The notes under the pieces: generated by a model
What the model saw: only the letters and a program-made list of their open reading frames with translations
What the model was told of the DNA's origin: nothing
Database searches by the model: none
Made by a program: the position numbers and the translations under genes
From: Flavobacterium ichthyis
Lineage (GTDB): Bacteria > Bacteroidota > Bacteroidia > Flavobacteriales > Flavobacteriaceae
Reading direction: 5' to 3'
Assembly (NCBI RefSeq): GCF_009915155.1
Contig: NZ_JAABLM010000006.1
Span: 62,001-126,000, forward strand
DNA length: 64,000 nt
Shown here: positions 19,484 to 27,329 of the stretch, piece by piece
How positions within the stretch are numbered: the first letter of the stretch is position 1
Layout of the letters: each line of letters begins with the position of its first letter

Positions 19484-19512
19484 CAAAAATACGACTTAGA
19501 AACTATTCTCAA
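19484..19512 (-). promoter_or_regulatory. Promoter of the actA-ctaD respiratory operon
   Basis: On the minus strand TTG (19510-19512) is followed after 18 nt by TATTTTTG (19484-19491), a full match to TTG-N17-23-TAnnTTTG. The expected start near 19480 gives a leader of about 83 nt before actA. Confidence 0.7.
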
Positions 19513-19568
19513 AACCCTAAAGAAGTCTTAATATTCAATTTATATCAATTCTAAATAATATTTTTAAA

Positions 19569-19597
19569 TTGTGTATAATTAATATGTAGTACCTTTG
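19569..19597 (+). promoter_or_regulatory. Promoter of the SPOR-domain gene
   Basis: TTG (19569-19571), an 18-nt spacer and TACCTTTG (19590-19597) match the Bacteroidetes consensus exactly. It is divergent from the actA promoter about 60 nt away. The predicted leader is about 15 nt. Confidence 0.72.
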
Positions 19598-19615
19598 TTT
19601 AAAACTAACTTCATT

Positions 19616-20002
19616 ATGAGAATTTTAAAGCCAAAAAAACTTTATTTTTTTATCGGAACTTGTCTTTTATTGATGGGTTCAGTTTTTGCTCAAGAGCAAA
19701 ACATTAAGGTTATCCAGAATCCAAAATTTGAGCAAATGCTTACCGAAAAGCGAAAAATCAATGCTTCGTTGACGGTAAATGAGCGTTATAAAATTCAGGT
19801 TTTTAGTGGTGATAGCGAGACAGCCAAAAAAACTTTGAATGAAGTAAAAAAGGATTTAAAGATGGATGGTACGATTGTGTTTTACACGCCGGTTTATAAA
19901 GTGTGGATTGGGAATTTTAAAACCAAAATTGAAGCGGAACGCCATTTGCAAGAAATTAAACGAAAATATGCTGGGGCGTTGTTGATCAAGCCTGGTAAAT
20001 AA
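19616..20002 (+). CDS. Secreted SPOR domain-containing protein
   Basis: I start at the ATG at 19616 (MRILKPKKLYFFIGTCLLL, 128 aa); an upstream in-frame TTG at 19595 lies inside the promoter's -7 element. A signal peptide ends near FAQEQ. The C-terminal half, RYKIQVFSGDSETAKKTLNE to GALLIKPGK, is a SPOR repeat, a fold that binds denuded septal peptidoglycan. The protein is probably periplasmic and linked to cell wall or division. It is monocistronic, with its own promoter and a strong terminator 5 nt after the stop. Confidence 0.85.
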   Translation: MRILKPKKLYFFIGTCLLLMGSVFAQEQNIKVIQNPKFEQMLTEKRKINASLTVNERYKIQVFSGDSETAKKTLNEVKKDLKMDGTIVFYTPVYKVWIGNFKTKIEAERHLQEIKRKYAGALLIKPGK

Positions 20003-20007
20003 GATAA

Positions 20008-20040
20008 GTCGTTTCAGTTTTGATTGAAACGGCTTTTTTT
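20008..20040 (+). terminator. Intrinsic terminator after the SPOR-domain gene
   Basis: GTCGTTTCA (20008-20016) and TGAAACGGC (20025-20033) form a 9-bp stem with an 8-nt loop and are followed by seven T. Confidence 0.88.
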
Positions 20041-20128
20041 GTTTTGTCTGAAAGGTTTTGTGAAATTTAATTATTTTGGTAGAGATTTTCATTATTTTTT
20101 GTAGGCGAATTTTCAAAAAATGCCTGAA

Positions 20129-20257
20129 GTTTTCCAGTAGCCCCGATTGCAGCGGATATCCTTTATTGATTACCTTGGGTGAAACCCGAAGGTAATGGAT
20201 AAAGATTGTAGCGGAAAGCGGGAATTACGATTAAAAAAATGCCTGTTGTGTTGCTCT
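20129..20257. repeat. Dispersed intergenic element, copy C
   Basis: Occupies the middle of the 318-nt gap between the convergent SPOR gene and tsf; the rest of that gap holds one terminator at each end. Box 1 is GATTGCAGCGGATATC (20145-20160), box 2 is GATTGTAGCGGAAAGCGGGA (20204-20223). They enclose ATCCTTTAT against ATAAAGAT (one bulged C) and then ATTACCTT-GGGT-GAA-ACCC-G-AAGGTAAT (20169-20196). The 3' flank ATTAAAAAAATGCCTGTTGTGTTG matches copy B. Confidence 0.65.
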
Positions 20258-20266
20258 AAAAAATCC

Positions 20267-20296
20267 AAAAAAAAAGCCCCGCAATAAATGCGAGGC
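20267..20296 (-). terminator. Intrinsic terminator of the rplM-rpsI-rpsB-tsf operon
   Basis: On the minus strand GCCTCGCA and TGCGGGGC pair (8 bp, one wobble) around a 5-nt loop, followed by nine T. It lies about 25 nt beyond the tsf stop. Confidence 0.88.
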
Positions 20297-20320
20297 GATT
20301 TAATATGAGTTGTTGGACGA

Positions 20321-21145
20321 TTATCCAAGTGCTGCTCTTTTGAAGCCTGTTACGGTAAGATTAGCGTCAACAGATTTTACGTAGCCTGCTACGTTCATTT
20401 GTCCGTCTTTGATATAATCTTGGTTTACCAAAGTATTGTCTTTGTAGAAACGTTGGATTTTTCCTTTAGCGATATTGTCTAACATGGCTTCTGGTTTTCC
20501 TTCTTGACGCAATTGATCTTTAGCGATTTCGATTTCTTTTTCGATGATTGCGCTGTCAACACCTTCTTCGTTAAGTGCGATTGGGTTCATGGCAGCAGCT
20601 TGCATGGCTACATTTCTCGCAGCTTCTTCAGCACCGTTTACGTTAGCAGAAAGCGCTACTAAAGTGGCGATTTTGTTACCAGCGTGGATGTAAGATCCTA
20701 CGAAAGCACCTTCTAATTTTTCGAAAGTACCGATTTCGATTTTTTCTCCGATTACACCAGTTTGCTCGATTAATTTTTCAGATACAGTGATTCCGTTAAA
20801 ATCAGCTGCTAAAAATTCGTCTTTTGAGTTGTAGTTTAAAGCAAGGTTTGCTAGGTCTGTGGCTAATTTTACGAAGCCTTCGTTTTTACCTACGAAGTCA
20901 GTTTCGCAGTTTAATGTAATTACAACACCTTGTGTTTTATCTGCATTTACAACAGCAATTGCAGCACCTTCGGTAGATTCTCTGTCAGATCTGTTTGCTG
21001 CTACTTTTTGACCTTTTTTACGTAGGTTTTCGATAGCCAATTCAAAATCTCCGTCAGCTTCTACTAAAGCTTTTTTACAGTCCATCATTCCGGCACCTGT
21101 AAGTGTTCTTAATTTATTTACGTCTGCAGCAGTAATTGTTGCCAT
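20321..21145 (-). CDS. tsf: Translation elongation factor Ts
   Basis: Guanine nucleotide exchange factor for EF-Tu. I start at the ATG whose first base is 21145 (MATITAADVNKLRTLTGAGM, 274 aa). A longer in-frame start 16 codons upstream adds AT-rich intergenic sequence unlike the family. The N domain shows TGAGMMDCKKALVEADGD and the core shows NCETDFVGKNEGF, both classical. It follows rpsB across a 129-nt spacer that contains a large inverted repeat, and a terminator closes the operon. Confidence 0.97.
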   Translation of the reverse strand: MATITAADVNKLRTLTGAGMMDCKKALVEADGDFELAIENLRKKGQKVAANRSDRESTEGAAIAVVNADKTQGVVITLNCETDFVGKNEGFVKLATDLANLALNYNSKDEFLAADFNGITVSEKLIEQTGVIGEKIEIGTFEKLEGAFVGSYIHAGNKIATLVALSANVNGAEEAARNVAMQAAAMNPIALNEEGVDSAIIEKEIEIAKDQLRQEGKPEAMLDNIAKGKIQRFYKDNTLVNQDYIKDGQMNVAGYVKSVDANLTVTGFKRAALG

Positions 21146-21178
21146 AATATTTTTTTTGTTTTTAATGTTAAAAGTAAA

Positions 21179-21263
21179 AATTCCAATCTTCAAATCCCAA
21201 ATTCCAACGTTATCAGATGGTTAAAAATCTGATTTTGGAATTTGGAATTCAAAATTTGGAATT
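21179..21263 (-). repeat. Large imperfect inverted repeat in the rpsB-tsf spacer
   Basis: Arms at 21179-21207 and 21235-21263 match as reverse complements at 24 of 29 positions by hand count. The loop itself holds a second hairpin, ATCAGAT-GGTTAAAA-ATCTGAT (21213-21234). In the rpsB-tsf transcript this would be a long stem. It has no T tract and cannot be a normal terminator. Confidence 0.6.
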
Positions 21264-21274
21264 TAAAATTTGAT

Positions 21275-22051
21275 TTATTCTTCGGTTGAAGTAGGAGCTG
21301 CTTCTGTTTGTGCTGCTTTTACTTCTTCTGCTGGTTGTTCAGTTTCTTTTTCAGAATTTGTGTTTCTGTCAGAAAGGCCTTCGGTTACAGCAGCTGTTAC
21401 TAAAGAAAGGATTTTTTCGATTGATTTAGAAGCATCATCATTTGCTGGGATTACATAATCAACCTCACGTGGGTCTGAGTTTGTATCCACCATTGCAAAA
21501 ACTGGAATGTTTAATTTTTGAGCTTCTTTAACCGCGATGTGTTCAGCTTTAATATCTACAATGAACAATGCCGCTGGAAGTCTTGACATATCAGCGATAG
21601 AACCTAAATTCTTTTCTAATTTTGCACGAAGACGATCAACTTGTAAACGTTCTTTTTTAGATAATGTGTTGAAAGTACCGTCTTTTTTCATTCTATCGAT
21701 AGAAGCCATTTTTTTAACTGCTTTACGGATAGTAACGAAGTTAGTTAACATACCGCCAGGCCATCTTTCAGTGATGTAAGGCATGTTAGCTGCAGCTGCT
21801 TTTTCAGCCACGATATCTTTCGCTTGTTTTTTGGTAGCTACGAATAAAATTTTTCTACCTGATGCAGCGATTTTTTTCAAAGCTTCATTTGCTTCTTCGA
21901 TTTTAGCTGCGGTTTTATATAGATTGATAATGTGAATTCCATTACGTTCCATATAAATGTAAGGAGCCATATTTGGATCCCATTTTCTGGTCATGTGTCC
22001 AAAGTGAACACCTGCTTCCAGTAAGTCTTTAACTTCTACTTTGTTTGCCAT
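21275..22051 (-). CDS. rpsB: 30S ribosomal protein S2 (uS2)
   Basis: Full-length S2 (258 aa) of the small subunit. It begins with VKDLLEAGVHFGHMTRKWDPNM, of which HFGH is the signature, and contains VNIPVFAMVDTNSDP and VDYVIPANDDA. The C-terminal 35 residues are an acidic, Ala/Glu/Thr-rich tail, common in Bacteroidetes. It precedes tsf. No good promoter was found in the 195-nt gap upstream, so it is probably read through from rplM-rpsI. Confidence 0.97.
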   Translation of the reverse strand: MANKVEVKDLLEAGVHFGHMTRKWDPNMAPYIYMERNGIHIINLYKTAAKIEEANEALKKIAASGRKILFVATKKQAKDIVAEKAAAANMPYITERWPGGMLTNFVTIRKAVKKMASIDRMKKDGTFNTLSKKERLQVDRLRAKLEKNLGSIADMSRLPAALFIVDIKAEHIAVKEAQKLNIPVFAMVDTNSDPREVDYVIPANDDASKSIEKILSLVTAAVTEGLSDRNTNSEKETEQPAEEVKAAQTEAAPTSTEE

Positions 22052-22191
22052 TTTAATAATAGTTTACGTTCTGTTGAATTAGCAATGTCCCTTTATGGAT
22101 TTTAATGATTTAAAAATTTCAGTTGGTAATTTTTTAATTATTCAATCTTTTAATCTTTCAATCCTGGTTTCATTTAGATGCTAAACTACTT

Positions 22192-22205
22192 CCTGCCTCA
22201 GCAGG
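22192..22205 (-). other. Short hairpin in the rpsI-rpsB spacer
   Basis: CCTGC (22192-22196) and GCAGG (22201-22205) form a perfect 5-bp stem with a 4-nt loop. On the transcribed strand no T tract follows, so a terminator is unlikely. The remaining 195-nt gap is AT-rich and contains no other recognised feature. Confidence 0.3.
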
Positions 22206-22246
22206 CTTGCAACAAAAACTTAGTTTTTATAAATAGTGAATAAATA

Positions 22247-22633
22247 TTAACGTTTAGAGAATTGGAATCTTTTACGCGCTTTTTTCTGTCCGAATTTTTT
22301 ACGCTCTACCATTCTTGGATCTCTTGTTAATAATCCTTCTGGTTTCAAGATAGCTCTGTTCTCGGTATTTACTTCACACATTACGCGTGCTAACGCCATA
22401 CGAACTGCTTCTGCTTGTCCGGTTGTACCTCCACCATAAACATTTACTTTTACGTCAAAGTTTTCAGCGTTTTCAGTCATTGAAAGCGGTTGTAAAACTT
22501 TGTACTGCAATGTTGCGGTTGGGAAGTAAGTTGTAAATTCTTTTTTGTTTACCGTGATGTTTCCAGTTCCTTCTGTTACATAAACACGGGCTACTGCAGT
22601 TTTTCTTCTGCCGATTTTGTGAATTGTAGCCAT
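22247..22633 (-). CDS. rpsI: 30S ribosomal protein S9 (uS9)
   Basis: Full-length S9 (128 aa). It starts [19 protein letters not shown] and ends in the basic tail [11 protein letters not shown] that reaches the P-site t[24 protein letters not shown] is the central signature. The start codon touches the last base of rplM, the usual L13-S9 pairing. Confidence 0.98.
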   Translation of the reverse strand: MATIHKIGRRKTAVARVYVTEGTGNITVNKKEFTTYFPTATLQYKVLQPLSMTENAENFDVKVNVYGGGTTGQAEAVRMALARVMCEVNTENRAILKPEGLLTRDPRMVERKKFGQKKARKRFQFSKR

Positions 22634-23088
22634 TACTTTAGATCGTTTAAGTTAACGGTTTTAGGTTTTTGAGCTTCCATTTTGTGCTCAGAACCTACAT
22701 TTACATTTAGGTTACGGAAAAGTTGAGCACCCAATTTGTTTTTTGGAAGCATTCCTTTTACCGCTTTTTCTACTAACGCTGCAGGATTTTTTGCCTGAAG
22801 TACTTTAGCAGAAAGGATTCTTTGTCCTCCTGGGTAACCTGTGTGGCGGATGTAAGTTTTGTCATCCAACTTGTTACCGGTAAGGTTGATTTTTTCTGCG
22901 TTGATAATAATTACATTATCTCCACAGTCCACGTGCGGGGTGTAGCTTGGTTTGTACTTACCTCTAAGGATCATAGCCACTTTAGAAGCAAGACGGCCCA
23001 AGTTGTGCCCTTCAGCATCTACAACAATCCACTCTTTTTGTACGGTGGCTTTGTTAGCTGAAATTGTCTTGTAGCTTAAATTGTTCAC
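22633..23088 (-). CDS. rplM: 50S ribosomal protein L13 (uL13)
   Basis: Full-length L13 (151 aa). It contains [44 protein letters not shown] and [19 protein letters not shown]. It is the first gene of the rplM-rpsI-rpsB-tsf group, and a consensus promoter lies 46 nt upstream. The predicted mRNA opens with a small hairpin. Confidence 0.98.
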   Translation of the reverse strand: MNNLSYKTISANKATVQKEWIVVDAEGHNLGRLASKVAMILRGKYKPSYTPHVDCGDNVIIINAEKINLTGNKLDDKTYIRHTGYPGGQRILSAKVLQAKNPAALVEKAVKGMLPKNKLGAQLFRNLNVNVGSEHKMEAQKPKTVNLNDLK

Positions 23089-23116
23089 AATAATTTATTT
23101 TAATTAAACATTCCAT

Positions 23117-23130
23117 CCCCAATAAAGGGG
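23117..23130 (-). other. Hairpin at the predicted 5' end of the rplM mRNA
   Basis: CCCC-TTTATT-GGGG on the minus strand. The promoter -7 element ends at 23134, so transcription should start at about 23130, the first C of the stem. A 5' end hairpin may stabilise the message or take part in L13 autoregulation; neither is shown. Confidence 0.4.
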
Positions 23131-23133
23131 TTG

Positions 23134-23163
23134 CAAAAGTACAAATATTTTCTACAAATACAA
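23134..23163 (-). promoter_or_regulatory. Promoter of the rplM-rpsI-rpsB-tsf operon
   Basis: On the minus strand TTG (23161-23163), 19 nt, TACTTTTG (23134-23141): a full consensus match. The rest of the 314-nt gap between rplM and recR is AT-rich and holds only this promoter, the leader hairpin and the recR -7 element. Confidence 0.72.
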
Positions 23164-23390
23164 ACTACTGTAAAATATAATTTTAATTGCTGATTTTCAG
23201 TGGCTAAAAAACACATTTCAAAGATTAAAATCTTTCACATTAATCGTTTAATTGTCTTGATTATTAATCTAAAATCTAAAGCAATGAATTTTTTTTTAAA
23301 GTTTAAAGATATATTAGGGTATGTCTTTTTTTTGGAAAAATTTACTCTTGATTACACAACACGGCCATGCTTCAAGTATGAAATATTGAT

Positions 23391-23398
23391 TAACTTTG
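23391..23398 (+). promoter_or_regulatory. Putative -7 element for recR
   Basis: TAACTTTG fits TAnnTTTG. No TTG is found at the proper distance upstream, so the match is partial. The expected start is within one or two bases of the recR ATG at 23403. Confidence 0.42.
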
Positions 23399-23402
23399 CG
23401 TC

Positions 23403-24023
23403 ATGGAATTTTCATCAAAATTATTAGAAAAAGCAGTAGCTGAAATTTCTCAACTCCCAGGAATCGGAAAACGTACTGCATTACGACTCGTATTGCATTT
23501 GCTTAAGCAGCCTAAAGACCAGACGCATTTTTTAGCCGAAGCATTACTGAATATGCGAGACGAAATAAAATTCTGTAAAAATTGCCACAGCATCTCTGAC
23601 ACTGAAGTCTGTGAAATATGTAATAATCCAAAACGTGATCATGAACTTGTTTGCGTAGTGGAAGACATAAGAGATGTGATGGCGATAGAAAATACTGCTA
23701 CTTTTAGAGGAGTGTATCACGTTTTAGGAGGAAAAATTTCTCCTATTGATGGAGTTGGCCCGAGTCAGTTACATATCCACTCGTTAGTGGAGAAAGTGAG
23801 AACTGGGGGTATCCGCGAAATTATTTTTGCGTTAAGCGCGACCATGGAAGGTGATACCACCAACTTTTATATTTACAAGCAAATCAAAGACTTTTCTGTG
23901 TTAACTTCTACCATTGCCAGAGGAATTCCCATTGGCGATGAGCTGGAATATGCGGACGAGGCTACACTTGGGAGAAGCATCTTGCATCGAATTCCTTTTG
24001 AAAATTCGCTTAAAAATAATTAG
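23403..24023 (+). CDS. recR: Recombination protein RecR
   Basis: DNA-binding clamp of the RecFOR pathway, which loads RecA on gapped DNA. The 206-residue protein begins with a helix-hairpin-helix ([20 protein letters not shown]), then a C4 zinc finger ([16 protein letters not shown]), then a Toprim domain ([15 protein letters not shown]) and a C-terminal segment with [20 protein letters not shown]. It is the last housekeeping gene before the polysaccharide locus, which follows 55 nt later on the same strand. Confidence 0.97.
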   Translation: MEFSSKLLEKAVAEISQLPGIGKRTALRLVLHLLKQPKDQTHFLAEALLNMRDEIKFCKNCHSISDTEVCEICNNPKRDHELVCVVEDIRDVMAIENTATFRGVYHVLGGKISPIDGVGPSQLHIHSLVEKVRTGGIREIIFALSATMEGDTTNFYIYKQIKDFSVLTSTIARGIPIGDELEYADEATLGRSILHRIPFENSLKNN

Positions 24024-24052
24024 AAAGGGTTAGCATTTTCTAAATGAAAAAC

Positions 24053-24060
24053 TATATTTG
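24053..24060 (+). promoter_or_regulatory. Putative -7 element at the start of the polysaccharide locus
   Basis: TATATTTG matches TAnnTTTG and ends 18 nt before the wza ATG. The -33 position has TTA (24030-24032) instead of TTG. It may be the main promoter of the long plus-strand cluster. Confidence 0.42.
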
Positions 24061-24078
24061 TTTCGAAATTATTTAACA

Positions 24079-24870
24079 ATGAGAAAAATATTTGTGTTGT
24101 GTTGTTTGGCTATTGGCGTTGTATTTACGTCATGCGTTCCGGCTCAAGACCTAATTTATTTGCAGAAAAAAAATGATGGAGCTACTGCTGCCGTAAATCC
24201 AGTAGCTTTAAAACCTTATCGTGTTCAAGTAAACGACGTTTTGAGTATTAAAATTAAAGCTTTAGACGCTGCTTTAGTGGAAATGTTTAACACGCAACCT
24301 GGAGGTGGGGGAAATCAGGGTCAAAGTACACAACAGCTATATTTTGATGGTTATACGGTAAACGATCATGGAAATATCCGAATTCCGGTATTAGGAGAAG
24401 TAAATGTACTGGGTTTTACGGTTGAGGAAATTCGGGCTAAAATTGAAAAACAATTATTAGATGAGTACTTCAATAAGGTTGCTAATATCTTTGTAAATGT
24501 AAAATTAGCTGGAGTTCGGTTTACCGTCAACGGTGAAATCAACAGTCCCGGAACTCAAACTTTATTTCAAGACAGGGTTACTGTACTTGAAGCGGTTGCC
24601 AATGCCGGAGATATTACAACCGTGGGAAATAGGAAAGAAGTAGTAATTGTAAGGCAATATCCTCAAGGGACAGAAATGCATTCTTTAGATTTGACAGATG
24701 CAGAAGTAATGAATTCTCCTTATTATTATGTGCAACCTAACGATTATATATACGTCAAACCATTAAAGCAAAAAACTTGGGGAACCGGAACAACTGGCTT
24801 GCAAACCCTTGGTTTGGTAATGACAATGATTTCTCTTGTTACCACCGTACTTTTGCTTATTAACAGATAA
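24079..24870 (+). CDS. Polysaccharide export lipoprotein, Wza family (first copy)
   Basis: Outer-membrane polysaccharide export channel subunit. I start at the ATG at 24079 (263 aa); an upstream TTG at 24058 is part of the promoter. The signal peptide ends in a lipobox (GVVFTSC). A Poly_export domain with YRVQVNDVLSIKI is followed by SLBB-type domains (VNGEINSPGTQTLFQD). A hydrophobic C-terminal helix, GLVMTMISLVTTVLLLI, could be the membrane-spanning helix of the pore. It lies 14 nt before a Wzc-type kinase. A second copy lies at 50980. Confidence 0.92.
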   Translation: MRKIFVLCCLAIGVVFTSCVPAQDLIYLQKKNDGATAAVNPVALKPYRVQVNDVLSIKIKALDAALVEMFNTQPGGGGNQGQSTQQLYFDGYTVNDHGNIRIPVLGEVNVLGFTVEEIRAKIEKQLLDEYFNKVANIFVNVKLAGVRFTVNGEINSPGTQTLFQDRVTVLEAVANAGDITTVGNRKEVVIVRQYPQGTEMHSLDLTDAEVMNSPYYYVQPNDYIYVKPLKQKTWGTGTTGLQTLGLVMTMISLVTTVLLLINR

Positions 24871-24884
24871 TTTTTTTTGAAAAA

Positions 24885-27329
24885 ATGTTAGACTCGAAAG
24901 ATTTTGCCCTTTTTGACAATCAAAACCATTTTGATTTTAAGGGTTTTTTGATGAAAATTCTCAGCTATTGGAAATGGTTTTTGCTTAGTCTTGCCATTTG
25001 TCTTTTTGTAGCGTATCAAGTCAACACCAGAAAAGAAAAAATTTATGGGATGGAGAGCTTGATTACCGTTCGCGATGAAAGTAATCCTTTTTTTACCTCA
25101 AATACCAGTTTAGTTTTTAACTGGGGAGGAACTTCGGATAAAGTGCAAACTGTGATTACTACACTCAGATCCCGAAGCCATAATGAATTAGTAGTCGCAA
25201 AACTTCAATATTACATTCAATATCTACAAGAAGGAAAATATAATTATGTAGATGTTTACGGCAATACGCCATTCAAAGTAAATATAGATACTAAAGCGCC
25301 TCAACTAGCGGGAAAGCCAATTAAAATAAAATTTATAACTGAAACGGAATACGAAATTAGTATAGATTTTACCTCAGAATCAGCAGAAACGGTGGTTTAT
25401 GCCACCGAGACATACAATCCTGTTAAGACGGCTTCGGGCGAATATAAAAAACGTTTCCGTGTAGGTTCACCAGTAAAATTACCCTTTTTAAATTGGACTT
25501 TGGAGCTTAATCCTGATGCTCACAATTATAAGGATAGCGAATATTTTATAAGATTCGATAATTTCAACGGAACGGTTAGTCACTATAAAGGAATTAGTGT
25601 TGAACCGGATGCTAAAGGCGGTTCAATTCTAAAATTGAGCCTTCAAGGAACTAACAAGGCCAAATTAGTGGACTACCTTAATACAACGGTTGATGTCTTG
25701 AGAAAAAATCAACTCGACAGTAAAAATCAATTTGCCATCAACACAATTGCATTTATTGACAGTACACTTGTATCAATGGAAAGTCAATTAAAAGGAGCTC
25801 AAGGTGAATTAAAAAGTTTTAGGAAAGGGAAAAACGTTTTTGAATTAGAAGGTAACGGTGAACAACTTTCAGAAAAACTCTCGACTTTGGATTTAGAACG
25901 CGATGGAATTAACCGGAAACTAGCTTATTATAACACATTACGAAATTATCTTAGCAACAGTAAAGATTATAGCAAACTTCCCGCTCCAGCAGTTGCCGGA
26001 ATCGATGATCCAAACGTGGTAGGAAATGTCTCAAGATTAATTGCATTATCAGTTCAAAGATCGGAAAAAGCTTATGCGGTTAAAAACGAGAAATTTTTCC
26101 GTGATTTTGATAACGAAATGGAAGCCATCAAAAAAGTTTTGTTAGAAAATATCGCTGCCGCAAAATCGGTTATTCAAAATGATCTATCCTTAGTGAATAG
26201 CAAAATTTCAGCAGCAGAAAGCACCATAAGACGCCTTCCAGAAGAACAACAAGATTTGCTTAAAATTACCCGAGATTATGATTTGGCAGAAAAAATATTC
26301 AATACTTTTTTAGAAAAAAGAAATGAAGCCGACATCGTAAAAGCCGCAAACCTTTCAGATATCCATTTTATTGATCCGGCTAAAGATATTGGAAACGGCC
26401 CTATCGGGCCAAAAACTAGTGTCAATTATATAATGGCATTATTTTTAGGCTTGCTTTTTCCGTTATTGGTAACATTTATCATTGTATATCTAGATAACGG
26501 CGTAAATTCTCCTGAAGATTTAAATGCCCTTACTAAAATTCCACTGTTGGGAGTGGTAGGAAAAAAAACCACTTTATCAAATTTAACGGTTTACGAAAAG
26601 CCTAAATCTGCCCTTTCGGAAGCCTTTCGAGCCATTCGCTCATCATTACAATTTATGTATAAAAAGCACAACGTAGTAGGTGCAAAAACCTTGATGGTTA
26701 CTTCTTCAATAAGTGGTGAAGGCAAAACGTTTTGCTCTATAAATATTGCAACAGTTTTTGCGCTAAGCGATAAAAAAACCGTTATCGTAGGCTTGGATTT
26801 AAGAAAGCCAAAAATCTTTGGCGACTTCAACCTCAACAATACTTTTGGCGTTGTTAATTATTTGATTGGACAAAAATCTCTCAACGAAATCATACAAAAA
26901 TCTGGAATAGATAATTTAGATGTCATTACTTCAGGTCCAATTCCGCCAAACCCGGGAGAATTAATCTTAGGCGATTCAATAAAAGAAATGCTTGAAGAAC
27001 TTCGCAATCAATACGATTATATTATTCTTGATACTCCTCCAGTAGGATTAGTGGCGGATGCACTCGAACTCGCGCAACACTGTGATGCAACACTTTACGT
27101 TGTAAGACAAAATAGAACTAAAAAAGGCATGCTAAATTTGGTCAACGACAAATATAAAAAAGGCGAGTTAACCAATATTAGTATTGTTTTTAACGGATTT
27201 GAAAATAAAAATCGTTATGGATACGGTTATGGATATGGCTACGGCTATGGAAGTTACAGCGATGGTTATCACGAAGACGAACCAAGAGGAACATTTACCA
27301 AGTTAAAATCAAAATGGAAGAAAAAATAA
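24885..27329 (+). CDS. Polysaccharide biosynthesis tyrosine autokinase, Wzc family (first copy)
   Basis: An 814-residue inner-membrane co-polymerase and BY-kinase that controls chain length and export through Wza. The Wzz domain is bounded by two membrane helices, near 30 and near 510, with a coiled-coil periplasmic part between. The cytosolic kinase carries Walker A SSISGEGKTFCS, Walker A' VIVGLDLRKPK and Walker B YIILDTPPV. The C-terminal tail alternates Tyr and Gly (GYGYGYGYGYG) before SYSDGY, giving a dense autophosphorylation cluster. It overlaps the next gene by 16 nt. The likely phosphatase partner is the CpsB-like gene at 55914. Confidence 0.93.
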   Translation: MLDSKDFALFDNQNHFDFKGFLMKILSYWKWFLLSLAICLFVAYQVNTRKEKIYGMESLITVRDESNPFFTSNTSLVFNWGGTSDKVQTVITTLRSRSHNELVVAKLQYYIQYLQEGKYNYVDVYGNTPFKVNIDTKAPQLAGKPIKIKFITETEYEISIDFTSESAETVVYATETYNPVKTASGEYKKRFRVGSPVKLPFLNWTLELNPDAHNYKDSEYFIRFDNFNGTVSHYKGISVEPDAKGGSILKLSLQGTNKAKLVDYLNTTVDVLRKNQLDSKNQFAINTIAFIDSTLVSMESQLKGAQGELKSFRKGKNVFELEGNGEQLSEKLSTLDLERDGINRKLAYYNTLRNYLSNSKDYSKLPAPAVAGIDDPNVVGNVSRLIALSVQRSEKAYAVKNEKFFRDFDNEMEAIKKVLLENIAAAKSVIQNDLSLVNSKISAAESTIRRLPEEQQDLLKITRDYDLAEKIFNTFLEKRNEADIVKAANLSDIHFIDPAKDIGNGPIGPKTSVNYIMALFLGLLFPLLVTFIIVYLDNGVNSPEDLNALTKIPLLGVVGKKTTLSNLTVYEKPKSALSEAFRAIRSSLQFMYKKHNVVGAKTLMVTSSISGEGKTFCSINIATVFALSDKKTVIVGLDLRKPKIFGDFNLNNTFGVVNYLIGQKSLNEIIQKSGIDNLDVITSGPIPPNPGELILGDSIKEMLEELRNQYDYIILDTPPVGLVADALELAQHCDATLYVVRQNRTKKGMLNLVNDKYKKGELTNISIVFNGFENKNRYGYGYGYGYGYGSYSDGYHEDEPRGTFTKLKSKWKKK

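Noticed and set aside
5239-20257. CRISPR-like or tandem repeat array made by the three repeated elements
   Set aside because: The copies are kilobases apart, differ in length and contain no regular spacers.
22192-22205. Possible intrinsic terminator after rpsI
   Set aside because: The 5-bp stem is short and no T run follows on the transcribed strand; I keep it only as a hairpin.
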